In this document: positions 1 to 8,132 of the stretch, in pieces
Numbering within the stretch: position 1 is the first letter of the stretch
Layout of the letters: the number at the start of each line of letters is the position of its first letter
NCBI GenBank assembly: GCA_934617425.1
Contig: CAKTUD010000003.1
Span: forward strand, 62,001 to 126,000
Source of the DNA: an uncultured Eggerthellaceae bacterium
Lineage (GTDB): Bacteria; Actinomycetota; Coriobacteriia; Coriobacteriales; Eggerthellaceae
Direction: 5' to 3'
DNA length: 64,000 nt
Translations under genes and position numbers: made by a program
Notes under the pieces: model-generated
The model's input: the letters and a program-made list of their open reading frames with translations, nothing else
What the model was told of the DNA's origin: nothing
Databases searched by the model: none

Positions 1-470
1 TGACGGTGTATCTAAGCGCCCCCGAAACCGAGATCTACGACGCCCTCAAGCCTTATGCCGGCATCCTCGAGAAAGGCGCTGGCCTCGATGCGAAGGATTG
101 CGACCGCGAGGATGTTCCTAAAGTTGCTTTCGTCGATTCGCTTGCGAGCGCCATTACGCGCGATGGCAAGCCCGATGTCTGCCTTGTTTTTTGGGAGAAG
201 TCCGAGAGCTACACCGATATGCGCGCGGCTGTGCAGAAGGCCGTCTGCGCCTACGCGGCCGATTCCAAAGACCCCTTCAACTGCACTATCGTCGTTGGTC
301 CTGCGAGCGGCATCAACGATTATGACCTCGAAGTAATTGCTTCCGTGTGTCCTAATATGGCAACGGGGTCGCTTTCTTCGTATGTCACCAGCGTCGATAC
401 TGCGGCCTTTGCGGGTTGCGCTATCGCAAATTACGAGGTCAACGCCGCTTTTCAGGGAATTCAGGCTTAA
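1..470 (+). CDS. rsmE: RsmE-like 16S rRNA m3U1498 methyltransferase, C-terminal part (5' end outside window)
   Basis: The reading frame is open from base 3 and ends with TAA at 468-470, so only about 155 C-terminal residues are visible. A GTG at base 6 is probably not the real start. The pattern VVGPASGI followed by a TA-A helix (VDTAAFAGCAIANY) resembles the C-terminal SPOUT knot of RsmE, where GPxGG and an LRxETA motif bind AdoMet. Both motifs are degenerate here. RsmE would methylate U1498 of 16S rRNA at N3. The following gene is mtaB, a common neighbour of rsmE in Gram-positives, and this supports the call. Without the N-terminal PUA-like domain the assignment stays tentative. Confidence 0.55.
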   Translation, partial: TVYLSAPETEIYDALKPYAGILEKGAGLDAKDCDREDVPKVAFVDSLASAITRDGKPDVCLVFWEKSESYTDMRAAVQKAVCAYAADSKDPFNCTIVVGPASGINDYDLEVIASVCPNMATGSLSSYVTSVDTAAFAGCAIANYEVNAAFQGIQA

Positions 471-488
471 TTGCCGGCATCATGCGCT

Positions 489-1784
489 ATGAAGTTCAAC
501 GTAGTTAATCTTGGTTGCAAAGTGAATCGCGTGGAGTCCGACAGCGTCGCTGCCGGACTTCTCGCTTTAGGCGGCGTTGCCGTTGAGGCTGATGCCGATA
601 TCGTCGTGGTGAATACCTGCACCGTCACGGGCGAAGCCGATAAGAAAGCTCGCAAAGCCGTCAGGCATGCCCTAGGCGCAAATCCTGCCGCACGTGTGTT
701 CGTCTCGGGATGCGCGGCGGCTATCGATCCCGTGGAATTCTCGCAAATGGATTCGCGTGTCTGCGTTGTTTCTCGTCTCGAGCTCGAGGCAAGCCTGCGT
801 GAAAAACTCGGGCAAGGGTCCTTAGGTGATGCGCGCGGCGGCATGGCTGCCGATATCGCGTTTGCTTCCGACGGGGAGGTTGTTGGGGGCTTGCGCATAG
901 GGAAGGGCTTCAATACACGCGTGAACCTGAAGATTCAAGATGGCTGCGACAATGCATGCACGTATTGCATCGTGCATGTCGCGCGCGGCACCGCACGAAG
1001 CGTGCCTTTCGACTCCGTGATCGCCGACGCCGTTTCCTATGCGCGTGCGGGTGCACGTGAAATCGTTTTGACGGGCATAAACATCGGTTCGTATTGCGAT
1101 GGCGAAAAGCGCCTGCCTGAATTGCTCGCTGCCTTGCTCGAAGCGACCGATGCGCTGCCCAGCGAGGGCGGACCAGTACGCTTCCGCATCTCGAGTATCG
1201 AGCCGCAAGATGTATCGTCCCAGCTCATCGATCTTATCTCTTCGTCGAACGGCCGGGTTTGCCGCCATATGCACCTGCCGCTTCAGTCGGGCAGCGCAAG
1301 AGTTCTTTCCGAGATGGAAAGGCGCTACACCGCTGGAGAATTCGACTCTTTGGTGACGATGATTCGCGAGAAGATCCCTTCGATCTCGTTATCGACGGAC
1401 ATCATCGTTGGATTTCCCGGTGAAACCGACTACGATTTCGAAGAGACGCTTGCCATGGCACAGCGTTGCCGTTTCAGCAAGATCCATGTGTTCCCGTATT
1501 CGCGACGCGAGGGAACGCCGGCGGCTGATCGGCGTGATCAGGTTCCCGATGAAGTGAAGCGCGCTCGTGCAGCTGCTCTTCGCAGGCTTTCTAATGTGCT
1601 GCGTGCGGAGGATCTTGCCTTGCGGGATGGTTCGGTCGAGTTCGCTTTGGTTGAGCCCACCTGCGCTCTTACGGAAAGTTATTACGAGGTTCCCGTCCCT
1701 ACGGGCGCAAATGTCGGCGATCTTGTTCCTGTTGTCATGAGTGCGAGTTCGGACGCCCTTCCTGCGGGGCGATCGATTCGCTAA
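489..1784 (+). CDS. mtaB: tRNA threonylcarbamoyladenosine methylthiotransferase MtaB
   Basis: Radical-SAM enzyme expected to convert t6A37 to ms2t6A37 in tRNAs. The N-terminal UPF0004 domain has its cluster cysteines at about residues 10 (LGCKVN), 44 (NTCTV) and 75 (SGCAA). The radical-SAM motif CDNACTYC lies at 153-160, and HLPLQSGS and DIIVGFPGET follow as in the family. A short, weakly conserved TRAM-like tail ends the protein. The start is set at ATG 489 (MKFNVVNLGC), which fits family N-termini; a TTG at 471 would add six residues. It lies 18 bases after the rsmE-like stop and is probably cotranscribed. MiaB and RimO are encoded farther along, so the LGCKVN signature and neighbours are what separate MtaB from them. 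Confidence 0.92.
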   Translation: MKFNVVNLGCKVNRVESDSVAAGLLALGGVAVEADADIVVVNTCTVTGEADKKARKAVRHALGANPAARVFVSGCAAAIDPVEFSQMDSRVCVVSRLELEASLREKLGQGSLGDARGGMAADIAFASDGEVVGGLRIGKGFNTRVNLKIQDGCDNACTYCIVHVARGTARSVPFDSVIADAVSYARAGAREIVLTGINIGSYCDGEKRLPELLAALLEATDALPSEGGPVRFRISSIEPQDVSSQLIDLISSSNGRVCRHMHLPLQSGSARVLSEMERRYTAGEFDSLVTMIREKIPSISLSTDIIVGFPGETDYDFEETLAMAQRCRFSKIHVFPYSRREGTPAADRRDQVPDEVKRARAAALRRLSNVLRAEDLALRDGSVEFALVEPTCALTESYYEVPVPTGANVGDLVPVVMSASSDALPAGRSIR

Positions 1785-1793
1785 AATGCATGT

Positions 1794-2753
1794 ATGACCA
1801 ATGCTTCGAAAATATCCCTAACGCTTCCAACCGCTTTCGACATGGCTTCCTTCTGTGGCTTTGCGGATGCCAATATTCGCCAAATCGAGCAGTCTTTCAA
1901 AGTGCGCGTGCAAGTTGCGGCTGGTGGCATCGAGATTTCGGGGGACGAATGCGATGTTAATGCTGCCGCTTTGGTGATCGAGGACATGATCAAGCGCGTT
2001 GTTTCGGGGAAATATCTCGACGACGATTATGTTCGTCGTGCCGTTGTCTTGTCGCGCAGCGGCGACCTTATGCCCGAAGCTCTGCGAAGCGATGTGGTGC
2101 TCACCTACCATGGGAAAGCAGTTCATCCTAAGACAGCTGGTCAAAAGCGTTATTTAGACGCTATCAGAAGCCATACGGTGACGTTTGGCATAGGAAGCGC
2201 AGGCACGGGCAAGACCTTTCTCTCTGTCGCGTGCGCTTTGGCTGCGTTGAAGGCGAAAGAAGTCGGCCGCATCGTGCTTTCGCGGCCTATAGTGGAGGCG
2301 GGCGAGAACCTCGGTTTTCTTCCTGGCACCTTGATGGAAAAGGTCGACCCTTATATGCGCCCGCTCTACGATGCGCTATACGCTATGGAGGATTTCGAGC
2401 GTGTGAATCAACTGATTGCGAGCAACGTAATCGAGATAGTCCCTCTTGCTTTCATGCGCGGTCGCACCTTGGCGGATAGCTTCATCATTTTGGATGAAGC
2501 CCAAAATGCCACACCTGAGCAGATGAAGATGTTCCTTACCCGTTTGGGTTTCGGCTCGAAGATGGTTATCACGGGAGATGACACTCAAACCGATCTCGAG
2601 CGCGGCAAGAGCGGGCTTGCCGGCGCTTCGCGCATCTTGAAAGGGATTGACGACATCGCTTTCTGCAAGTTCGACGGTGCCGACGTGGTACGTCATCCTT
2701 TGGTGGGCGACATCGTTTCGGCTTACGAGCGCACTGCTGAGCAAGATCGGTAA
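1794..2753 (+). CDS. phoH: PhoH family ATPase (PhoL/YbeZ type)
   Basis: 319-residue PhoH-like P-loop NTPase. Walker A is GSAGTGKT at 134-141, and Walker B with sensor is IILDEAQNATPEQMK near residue 230, followed by TGDDTQTDL. An N-terminal KH-like segment of about 100 residues precedes the ATPase core, the usual PhoL layout. The family is linked to ribosome and RNA metabolism and is nearly always next to ybeY, as here (14-base gap). The ATG at 1794 follows the mtaB stop by nine bases and has no clear Shine-Dalgarno, so translation may be coupled to mtaB. Confidence 0.93.
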   Translation: MTNASKISLTLPTAFDMASFCGFADANIRQIEQSFKVRVQVAAGGIEISGDECDVNAAALVIEDMIKRVVSGKYLDDDYVRRAVVLSRSGDLMPEALRSDVVLTYHGKAVHPKTAGQKRYLDAIRSHTVTFGIGSAGTGKTFLSVACALAALKAKEVGRIVLSRPIVEAGENLGFLPGTLMEKVDPYMRPLYDALYAMEDFERVNQLIASNVIEIVPLAFMRGRTLADSFIILDEAQNATPEQMKMFLTRLGFGSKMVITGDDTQTDLERGKSGLAGASRILKGIDDIAFCKFDGADVVRHPLVGDIVSAYERTAEQDR

Positions 2754-2767
2754 ACAAGGAGAAATCG

Positions 2768-3238
2768 ATGGAAATCCAAGTGAATTTCGATTATCGCGAA
2801 GAAGATGTCTCTCGTGTCGACGTCGAGGGTTTGGCGCGCTTCGTCATCTCGAGCGAGAACAAGCCCGAGGTGACCGAGGTGTCCATCAATTTCGTGAACA
2901 ACGACGCCATCAAGGAGCTCAACAACGACTATCGCGGCGTCGACTTGGTGACCGATGTTCTTTCCTTCGAATGCGACGGCGCCGACGACGGCGAATTCGC
3001 CATGCCGGGCGTCGAGGAAGTGTACGAACTCGGCGATATTGTGATAGCGCCCGATGTTGCCGAAAAGCAAGCAGGTGAATTCGGCACTACGTTCGAGGAT
3101 GAGCTGAGCTTGCTCATCACGCACGGCTTGCTCCATCTTTGCGGTTACGATCACATGGAGGAAGAGGAGGCGCGCGTAATGGAGGGCAAAGAGCGCGATC
3201 TGCTTTCGGCGTTTTACGGCAAGCACTTCGTTCGCTAG
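2768..3238 (+). CDS. ybeY: Endoribonuclease YbeY (rRNA maturation)
   Basis: 156 residues, normal length. The metal-binding motif HGLLHLCGYDH (H119, H123, H129) defines the UPF0054/YbeY family. YbeY acts in 16S rRNA 3'-end maturation and ribosome quality control. AAGGAG seven bases before ATG 2768 supports the start. It sits between phoH and dgkA with era just downstream, the conserved phoH-ybeY-dgkA-era order of Gram-positives. The protein is acidic around residues 60-90, and nothing is missing. Confidence 0.95.
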   Translation: MEIQVNFDYREEDVSRVDVEGLARFVISSENKPEVTEVSINFVNNDAIKELNNDYRGVDLVTDVLSFECDGADDGEFAMPGVEEVYELGDIVIAPDVAEKQAGEFGTTFEDELSLLITHGLLHLCGYDHMEEEEARVMEGKERDLLSAFYGKHFVR

Positions 3239-3247
3239 GTTCTCAGC

Positions 3248-3727
3248 ATGTCGACCGTCAAGGATAATTCGGGCCCCGCTGAGCGCGATAAGGCAATCGG
3301 CGATATCTCGACTGAGGGATTTTCGGGGTACGTTCGCTCAAGCTCGAGCAACGATCGCTCGGACTATTCTCTTGCACGCGCTTTCAAAAACGCCGGGGCG
3401 GGTATCGTCTATGCTGTGCGCACCCAGCGCAATGTCCGTGTCGATCTTTGCTTTGCTGCGGTGGCGATCGTTTTGGCGATCGTTTTGGATATAGCGCTCG
3501 ATCAATGGGCGCTTGTCATTCTTTGCATAGGTATCGTGTTGGCTTTCGAGGTTATGAACACGGCCGTCGAAGCTGTGGTCGATCTCGTGTCGCCGCACTA
3601 CCACATTCTGGCGAAGCGCGCCAAGGATTGCGCTGCTGGAGCGGTTTATCTTTGCGCTATCGCTTCGGTTTTCGTCGCAGCGTTCGTCTATCTGCCGCCG
3701 ATCTTGCGGCTATTAGGGATAATCTAG
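3248..3727 (+). CDS. dgkA: DgkA-type prokaryotic diacylglycerol/undecaprenol kinase
   Basis: 159-residue membrane protein. The family motif is E-V-M-N-T-A-V-E-A (about residues 98-106), followed by the AKRAKDCAAGAV helix. Three hydrophobic segments (about 65-85, 90-110, 135-155) match the DgkA trimer subunit. In Gram-positives this position usually encodes undecaprenol kinase, which recycles the lipid carrier for wall synthesis. About 40 hydrophilic, serine-rich residues precede the core and are unusual for the family. The gene lies in the phoH-ybeY-dgkA-era cluster, ten bases after ybeY. Diacylglycerol versus undecaprenol as substrate cannot be decided from sequence. Confidence 0.9.
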   Translation: MSTVKDNSGPAERDKAIGDISTEGFSGYVRSSSSNDRSDYSLARAFKNAGAGIVYAVRTQRNVRVDLCFAAVAIVLAIVLDIALDQWALVILCIGIVLAFEVMNTAVEAVVDLVSPHYHILAKRAKDCAAGAVYLCAIASVFVAAFVYLPPILRLLGII

Positions 3728-3756
3728 ATCGAATGCGCAGATAAGAAAGGACCATT

Positions 3757-4683
3757 ATGGCAACAACTATGGGTGCTGTTGAAAATCGGGAGTTCCGATC
3801 GGGTTTCGTCACGTTTATCGGCAGGCCCAATGCAGGTAAGTCGACTCTTATCAACAAGATAATGGGGAAGAAAATCGCCATCACGTCGAATACCGCCCAA
3901 ACAACCAGGCACCGCTTTCGCGCTGTGCTCACGCGTGAGGACTCGCAGCTTATCTTGGTCGACACTCCCGGTTTGCATAAGCCGCACGATGCCCTCGGCG
4001 AAGAGCTGAACACCTCGGCTCTAAAGGCGCTCGAAGACGTCGATGTGGTTGCCATGCTCATCGATTCAGCCAAAGAAGTCGGACGCGGTGACGAATGGGT
4101 TGCGGCTCAGCTTGCCAATTGCCGCGCAAAAAGGATCCTCGTGCTTTCCAAATGCGACTTAGCGACGAGCGAGCAGATCGAGGCGCAAAGAAAAGCGGCT
4201 GCAGATCTTTGCAACTGGGACAAGATTCTTGTTTGCTCGGGCGAGACGGGTGAGGGCGTCGCCGCTTTGGTCGATGAGGTGACCGCGCTTTTACCCGAAG
4301 GCCCCAAATGGTTTCCTGACGATATGGAAACCGATCAGCCGATCGAGGTTGTTGTGGCCGAATTCGTGCGCGAGAAGATCTTGCGTTCGTTTCGTGATGA
4401 GGTGCCTCACGCAATCGGCGTGAAGGTAGAAGAGATGCGCTACAACAAAAAGAACAAGACCTATGGCATAACGGCGATAATCTACGTCGAACGCGATAGC
4501 CAAAAAGGCATCATCATCGGCCGTGGCGGGCAGGCCATCAAGCAGGTTGGCACCGAGGCGCGCGAAGACCTCGAACAACTTTTGGGCACGAAAGTCTATC
4601 TCGATTTATCGGTGAAGGTCAAAAAGAATTGGCGTCGCGATGCTTCTCAAATCAGGCGTTTCGGCTATGGCGAAGGGGCTTGA
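3757..4683 (+). CDS. era: GTPase Era
   Basis: 308 residues, full length. G1 is GRPNAGKST at about 22-30, G3 is DTPGLHKP near 69-76, and G4 is SKCD near 130. The C-terminal type-II KH domain is centred on GRGGQAIKQVG (about 248-258), which binds the 3' end of 16S rRNA. Era checks late 30S assembly. ATG 3757 has AAGGA eight bases upstream. It ends the ybeY-dgkA-era run, and a gap of 118 bases with no clear hairpin follows. Confidence 0.97.
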   Translation: MATTMGAVENREFRSGFVTFIGRPNAGKSTLINKIMGKKIAITSNTAQTTRHRFRAVLTREDSQLILVDTPGLHKPHDALGEELNTSALKALEDVDVVAMLIDSAKEVGRGDEWVAAQLANCRAKRILVLSKCDLATSEQIEAQRKAAADLCNWDKILVCSGETGEGVAALVDEVTALLPEGPKWFPDDMETDQPIEVVVAEFVREKILRSFRDEVPHAIGVKVEEMRYNKKNKTYGITAIIYVERDSQKGIIIGRGGQAIKQVGTEAREDLEQLLGTKVYLDLSVKVKKNWRRDASQIRRFGYGEGA

Positions 4684-4801
4684 TCTTCGCGCTTCTTCGT
4701 GCAGGATTCGGGGAGTTCGAAAATAGCCATGTTAAGAAGATGAGTTTCCGCCTTTTGCTTATTACAATAGTGCCAAAGCCATCTCAAGGAGTACCAACGC
4801 T

Positions 4802-6277
4802 ATGATTTGCCCGAATTGTCAAAACGAGAATCGCGAGGGTGCGCGTTTCTGCGACGCCTGTGGCACCCCTCTTGTGCCCGAGATAGCATCGGCCATCGAT
4901 GTTTCGGGATCCGGACCTGCGTCCAAAGAGGATGAGGTTATCGACGCTTCGGAGGCTATCGAACCTCAAGAGACCGTTGATGATCTTGAGCCTTCCGAGC
5001 CCAAAGAGGATGCTGGCGATCAAAAGATGCTCGAGTTTTCGGGCGCCCACGATGTTTCGGAGGCCCCCGAAAAGCCGGAAGTCGTTGGTGCTTCCACCGA
5101 TCCCGATACCGCAAAACCATCTGACACCTTGTCTTCCTCGGCCGCGTCGGAAGATCTAGATAAAACACTGCGCATTCCCTTGATAGACCCTGCGGATATC
5201 ACCTGCGATTTGGGCGAAAGCCTGGTTTCCGTCGATTTCGAACCTCCCAAACCCGATTGGCATGACGGCGGCACCATGCAGATGCCTGCCATAAAGGAAG
5301 CACCTGTAGAGTCCAATCGCGACTTCCGTGCTTCGTCTACGGTCGAGCAAAAACATGGCGCGCGCAAGGTCGCTCTTGTCGTCGGGGCTTTCGTAGTGGT
5401 TGCTTTGGCCGTGGCGGCGATCGTCACTTACCAAATGGAGATATGGGGAGGCAAAAGCGTGCCCGATGTCTCCGGCATGACGCAGGAAGAAGCGACGAGC
5501 ACGCTTGAGGACAAGGGCTTCACGGTGCGCGCTACATCGGTTAAATCGGATGATGCCGAAGGGCTTGTGCTGCTCGAAGATCCCGAGGCGAATTCGCGTC
5601 AACCTGAGGGAAGCGAAGTTGTTATCCATATCACCGTGCCACGCAGCATGCCCGATGTGGTTGGAAAGACCGAGGACGAAGCAAAATCTCTCATTGCGGC
5701 TGAAGATCTAAGCAACGTCACCTATACCAAGGTCAGCTCCGATGAGGCTGAGGGCACGGTTCTTTCGTCAAGTGTCGATGCAGGTACTCGTTTAAGGGGT
5801 ACGACGGCGATAGAACTCGAGATCGCCCAGCCCTATACCGTGCCTGATATATCCGGTCAATCGCTTAGCGAGGCACAGCAGAGCATCAATGCCGAAGGCT
5901 TAAGCTACCAAGTTGCTTATACCTATACCGAGCAATATCCCGATGGCACCATCCTTGGAACCACGCCGAACGCGGGGGAGAAGGTAAAGGGCGGCTCGAT
6001 CGTGGCTATAAACGTCACCAAGATGCGCAGCACCGAGCTCCTTGCAGCCACGCGTGATCTTCTCGCTTCGGGTTCCACGGTGACTGTTGGGGGCGTGAGC
6101 TACACGGTGTCCTCGCTTGATTCCGTGCAGTATGTCGGCGGCAACCAGACGAGTTTCAGCATGACGGCAACCCCATTCGTTTCGCTTTTCGGCGAAAAGC
6201 TCTCCGGCGCTTCCCGCAGCGTTTCGGGAACCATCACCTGGACCGACGATAACGACGTATCGAGCATTTCCTCGTAG
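4802..6277 (+). CDS. Zinc-ribbon / transmembrane / triple-PASTA protein, no kinase domain
   Basis: 491 residues. A cytoplasmic zinc ribbon (C3, C6, C17, C20) is followed by an acidic, serine-rich linker to about 185. One membrane helix lies at about 190-210, followed by three PASTA repeats at about 219-281, 282-345 and 346-404, each opening with PDVSG-like residues (VPDVSGMT, MPDVVGKT, VPDISGQS). The last 85 residues match nothing I recognise. PASTA domains bind muropeptides or wall fragments and usually belong to Stk/PknB kinases or PBPs; here the kinase is replaced by a zinc ribbon. SD AAGGAG precedes ATG 4802, and recO follows within ten bases. Function unknown; a wall sensor or scaffold is plausible. 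Confidence 0.85.
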   Translation: MICPNCQNENREGARFCDACGTPLVPEIASAIDVSGSGPASKEDEVIDASEAIEPQETVDDLEPSEPKEDAGDQKMLEFSGAHDVSEAPEKPEVVGASTDPDTAKPSDTLSSSAASEDLDKTLRIPLIDPADITCDLGESLVSVDFEPPKPDWHDGGTMQMPAIKEAPVESNRDFRASSTVEQKHGARKVALVVGAFVVVALAVAAIVTYQMEIWGGKSVPDVSGMTQEEATSTLEDKGFTVRATSVKSDDAEGLVLLEDPEANSRQPEGSEVVIHITVPRSMPDVVGKTEDEAKSLIAAEDLSNVTYTKVSSDEAEGTVLSSSVDAGTRLRGTTAIELEIAQPYTVPDISGQSLSEAQQSINAEGLSYQVAYTYTEQYPDGTILGTTPNAGEKVKGGSIVAINVTKMRSTELLAATRDLLASGSTVTVGGVSYTVSSLDSVQYVGGNQTSFSMTATPFVSLFGEKLSGASRSVSGTITWTDDNDVSSISS

Positions 6278-6287
6278 GCGTTTGTCC

Positions 6288-7055
6288 ATGTCGGGTGAAT
6301 CGTATAGTGTAAACACCATCGTTTTGCGCAAAACCCCGCTTGGCGAGGGCGATCTCATTATCACGTTGCTTGCCGAAGATGGCTCGCAGCTAAGGTGCGT
6401 TGCCAAGGGCGCCCGCAAGCCTACGAGTGCTTTTTCGGCTCGTTTGGAGCTCTATTCGGTTGCCGAGGTTCATTGCGTGCGCGGACGTTCGCTCGATATC
6501 GTGAAGGAAGCGCGTCTCATCGATTCAAACGCGCGTGTTCGTGTCGATCTCGAGCGAAGCTCATGTGCAGCCCCAATTGCCGAGCTTTTGGATGCGGTTT
6601 CGCACGAGGGTTTGAGCGACCCGCGTTTGTTCCCCATGGCAAAAGCCGTTTTCGCCAAGATGGGTGATGCGAGCGCTGCGCAAGCGTTGTCATTGTCCGT
6701 TGCCGAACTTATAAAGATGCTTTGCGTGGTGGGTTTCAGACCATCGATTGATACGTGCGTGCATTGTGGGAAGCCCGTCGACATAGCACAAGCGTCTCAA
6801 GTGCGCCTTTCCGACATCGATGGCGGTGTGATTTGCGATCAGTGCGCGAGTTTCAGCGAGACGCGCATCGTCGACGCCAATATCTTGGCGTGGTGCAAGC
6901 TGTTCATCGGATCGACTTTCGACGAGGTGGTGAAGCTCGATGTCGATCCGAGCGTTTCGTTTGCCGTGCTCGAATTCGTGCATCAATGGACGCGCGTGCA
7001 TGTGGGCAAAACGCTCAAGTCTCTCAATTTCCTGTTCACCTGCGGGCTTTTTTAG
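6288..7055 (+). CDS. recO: DNA repair protein RecO
   Basis: About 255 residues. The N-terminal OB fold (VNTIVLRKTPLGEGDLII) and the zinc-binding cysteines C-V-H-C (about 163-166) and C-D-Q-C (about 183-186) match RecO. RecO loads RecA on SSB-coated single strands with RecR/RecF. A TTG at 6282 would add two residues; ATG 6288 is preferred. It starts ten bases after the PASTA gene. Its classical neighbour era lies one gene upstream, so the era-recO pair has been split by the PASTA gene. Confidence 0.93.
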   Translation: MSGESYSVNTIVLRKTPLGEGDLIITLLAEDGSQLRCVAKGARKPTSAFSARLELYSVAEVHCVRGRSLDIVKEARLIDSNARVRVDLERSSCAAPIAELLDAVSHEGLSDPRLFPMAKAVFAKMGDASAAQALSLSVAELIKMLCVVGFRPSIDTCVHCGKPVDIAQASQVRLSDIDGGVICDQCASFSETRIVDANILAWCKLFIGSTFDEVVKLDVDPSVSFAVLEFVHQWTRVHVGKTLKSLNFLFTCGLF

Positions 7056-7134
7056 CCGTCGGGCGAACGATAGCCATCAAATCCTACGCTCTATGTATAA
7101 TCTGGACGTTCAAGATGAGAGAAAAGGTAAATCC

Positions 7135-7422
7135 ATGACCATGTACACCTATCAGACGCAAGGGGTTTGCGCCAAATACATCAACGTCGAGCTTGACGGT
7201 GACGTCATTAAGGAAGTTCAATTCGCAGGCGGATGTCCAGGCAACTTGGTGGCTATCCCCAAACTGGTGAAAGGCCGCACGGTTGACGAGGTGGCGGCTC
7301 TTCTCGAGGGCAACAAGTGCGGTAACAAGCCCACGTCGTGCCCAGATCAGATGGTAAAGGCCATGCGCGCCATCCAGCAGTACGAGGCCGAGCATCCGGA
7401 AGGCGCGCCTGCAAAGGCATGA
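7135..7422 (+). CDS. Small TSCPD-domain protein
   Basis: 95 residues built almost entirely of a TSCPD domain; the diagnostic string is KPTSCPDQM near residues 65-73. An earlier GGCPGN motif and further cysteines (C12, C34, C63, C69) suggest metal or cofactor binding. The domain also forms the C-terminus of B12-dependent ribonucleotide reductases, and stand-alone versions are of unknown role. A perfect TATAAT at 7096-7101 lies about 34 bases before ATG 7135, with no convincing -35. A hairpin terminator follows at 7509, so this looks like a single-gene unit. Confidence 0.85.
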   Translation: MTMYTYQTQGVCAKYINVELDGDVIKEVQFAGGCPGNLVAIPKLVKGRTVDEVAALLEGNKCGNKPTSCPDQMVKAMRAIQQYEAEHPEGAPAKA

Positions 7423-7508
7423 TTTTGCCGAGTGCATTCGTCTCGAAGGCCGTCGCCTTGCCAGGGGCGATATCGATACCGTCGAGAAGTTATGCGAAAC
7501 ATGTGACA

Positions 7509-7542
7509 AAGAATCGCCTGCCCAAAAGGGTAGGTGATTCTT
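7509..7542 (+). terminator. Hairpin terminator after the TSCPD gene
   Basis: AAGAATCGCCTGCCC, loop AAAA, then GGGTAGGTGATTCTT form a 15-bp stem with two G-T wobbles, followed by an AT-rich TTATTTATTA-type tail. It separates the TSCPD gene from rpsO. Confidence 0.8.
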
Positions 7543-7560
7543 ATTTATTATGTAAAGGCT

Positions 7561-7678
7561 GCATTTGCAGCGGCATTTCCTCTTAGCTTGCATGTCCACC
7601 GCATGCTTGCTCAGACGAAAGCCTCAATATAGGAGCCCGCAAGGGCACGATGCCGCAAGGTACGAAAGGTGGTTTATC
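7561..7678 (+). promoter_or_regulatory. Structured rpsO leader, candidate S15 autoregulatory RNA
   Basis: About 118 bases between the upstream terminator and the rpsO start. It contains a GCTGC-ATTT-GCAGC hairpin at its start, a GCATG/CATGC pair, and GCCC-GCAA-GGGC, a stem closed by a GNRA tetraloop, about 30 bases before the GTG. Leaders that bind S15 and repress translation are known in several phyla and differ in shape. Whether this is one is inference. Confidence 0.4.
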
Positions 7679-7966
7679 GTGGCAGATAAACTGAGCATCA
7701 CCAAGGAGCGCACCGCAGAGCTTATCGCAGAGTTCGGCAAGGACGCAAACGATTCTGGTTCCGTCGAGGTTCAGGTTGCAATCCTCAGCGAGCGCATCCG
7801 CAATCTCACCGAGCATTTGAAGACCCACAAGAAGGATAACCATTCTCGTCGTGGTCTCATGAAGCTCATCGGTAAACGTCGTGGCCTCTTGAAGTACATC
7901 AAGAACCGCAATATCGACGAGTACCGTGCGCTTATCCAGAAACTTGGTATTCGCGACAACATCTAA
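7679..7966 (+). CDS. rpsO: 30S ribosomal protein S15
   Basis: 95 residues from GTG 7679, a normal S15 length. The core LTEHLKTHKKDNHSRRGL and the following GKRRGLLKYIKN are the helices that bind the three-way junction of 16S rRNA. A longer frame opens at 7565, but its first 38 residues are unrelated to S15. AAAGGTGG lies about six bases before the GTG. A terminator follows at once, and pnp comes next, the widespread rpsO-pnp order. Confidence 0.97.
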   Translation: MADKLSITKERTAELIAEFGKDANDSGSVEVQVAILSERIRNLTEHLKTHKKDNHSRRGLMKLIGKRRGLLKYIKNRNIDEYRALIQKLGIRDNI

Positions 7967-7975
7967 GCGCTTGAA

Positions 7976-8001
7976 GAAAACCCGCTCGCCGGCGGGTTTT
8001 C
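7976..8001 (+). terminator. Terminator after rpsO
   Basis: GAAAACCCGC / GCGGGTTTTC form a 10-bp stem with loop TCGCCG, the T run being part of the 3' arm. It begins nine bases after the rpsO stop. Read-through into pnp remains possible. Confidence 0.8.
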
Positions 8002-8030
8002 GCTTATTTGGCGGAGCGGCGCGGCAGGCG

Positions 8031-8115
8031 AGGCAAGGGTCTTGCCTGTCGCGGCGATGCGAAACAAGAGTAGCGTCGCCGAAGCAGTTTCCAATCGCAA
8101 TAGGGCTATTGGAAA
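8031..8115 (+). promoter_or_regulatory. Three consecutive hairpins in the pnp leader
   Basis: H1 pairs 8031-8037 with 8041-8047 (AGGCAAG/CTTGCCT) and can extend to outer CGCG arms. H2 pairs 8053-8060 with 8073-8080 (GGCGATGC/GCGTCGCC, one wobble). H3 pairs 8088-8095 with 8108-8115 (TTTCCAAT/ATTGGAAA). In enterobacteria a pnp leader stem is cut by RNase III and used for PNPase autoregulation. A similar role here is inferred from position and structure only. Confidence 0.5.
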
Positions 8116-8132
8116 GAAGAGAAAGATAGAAA

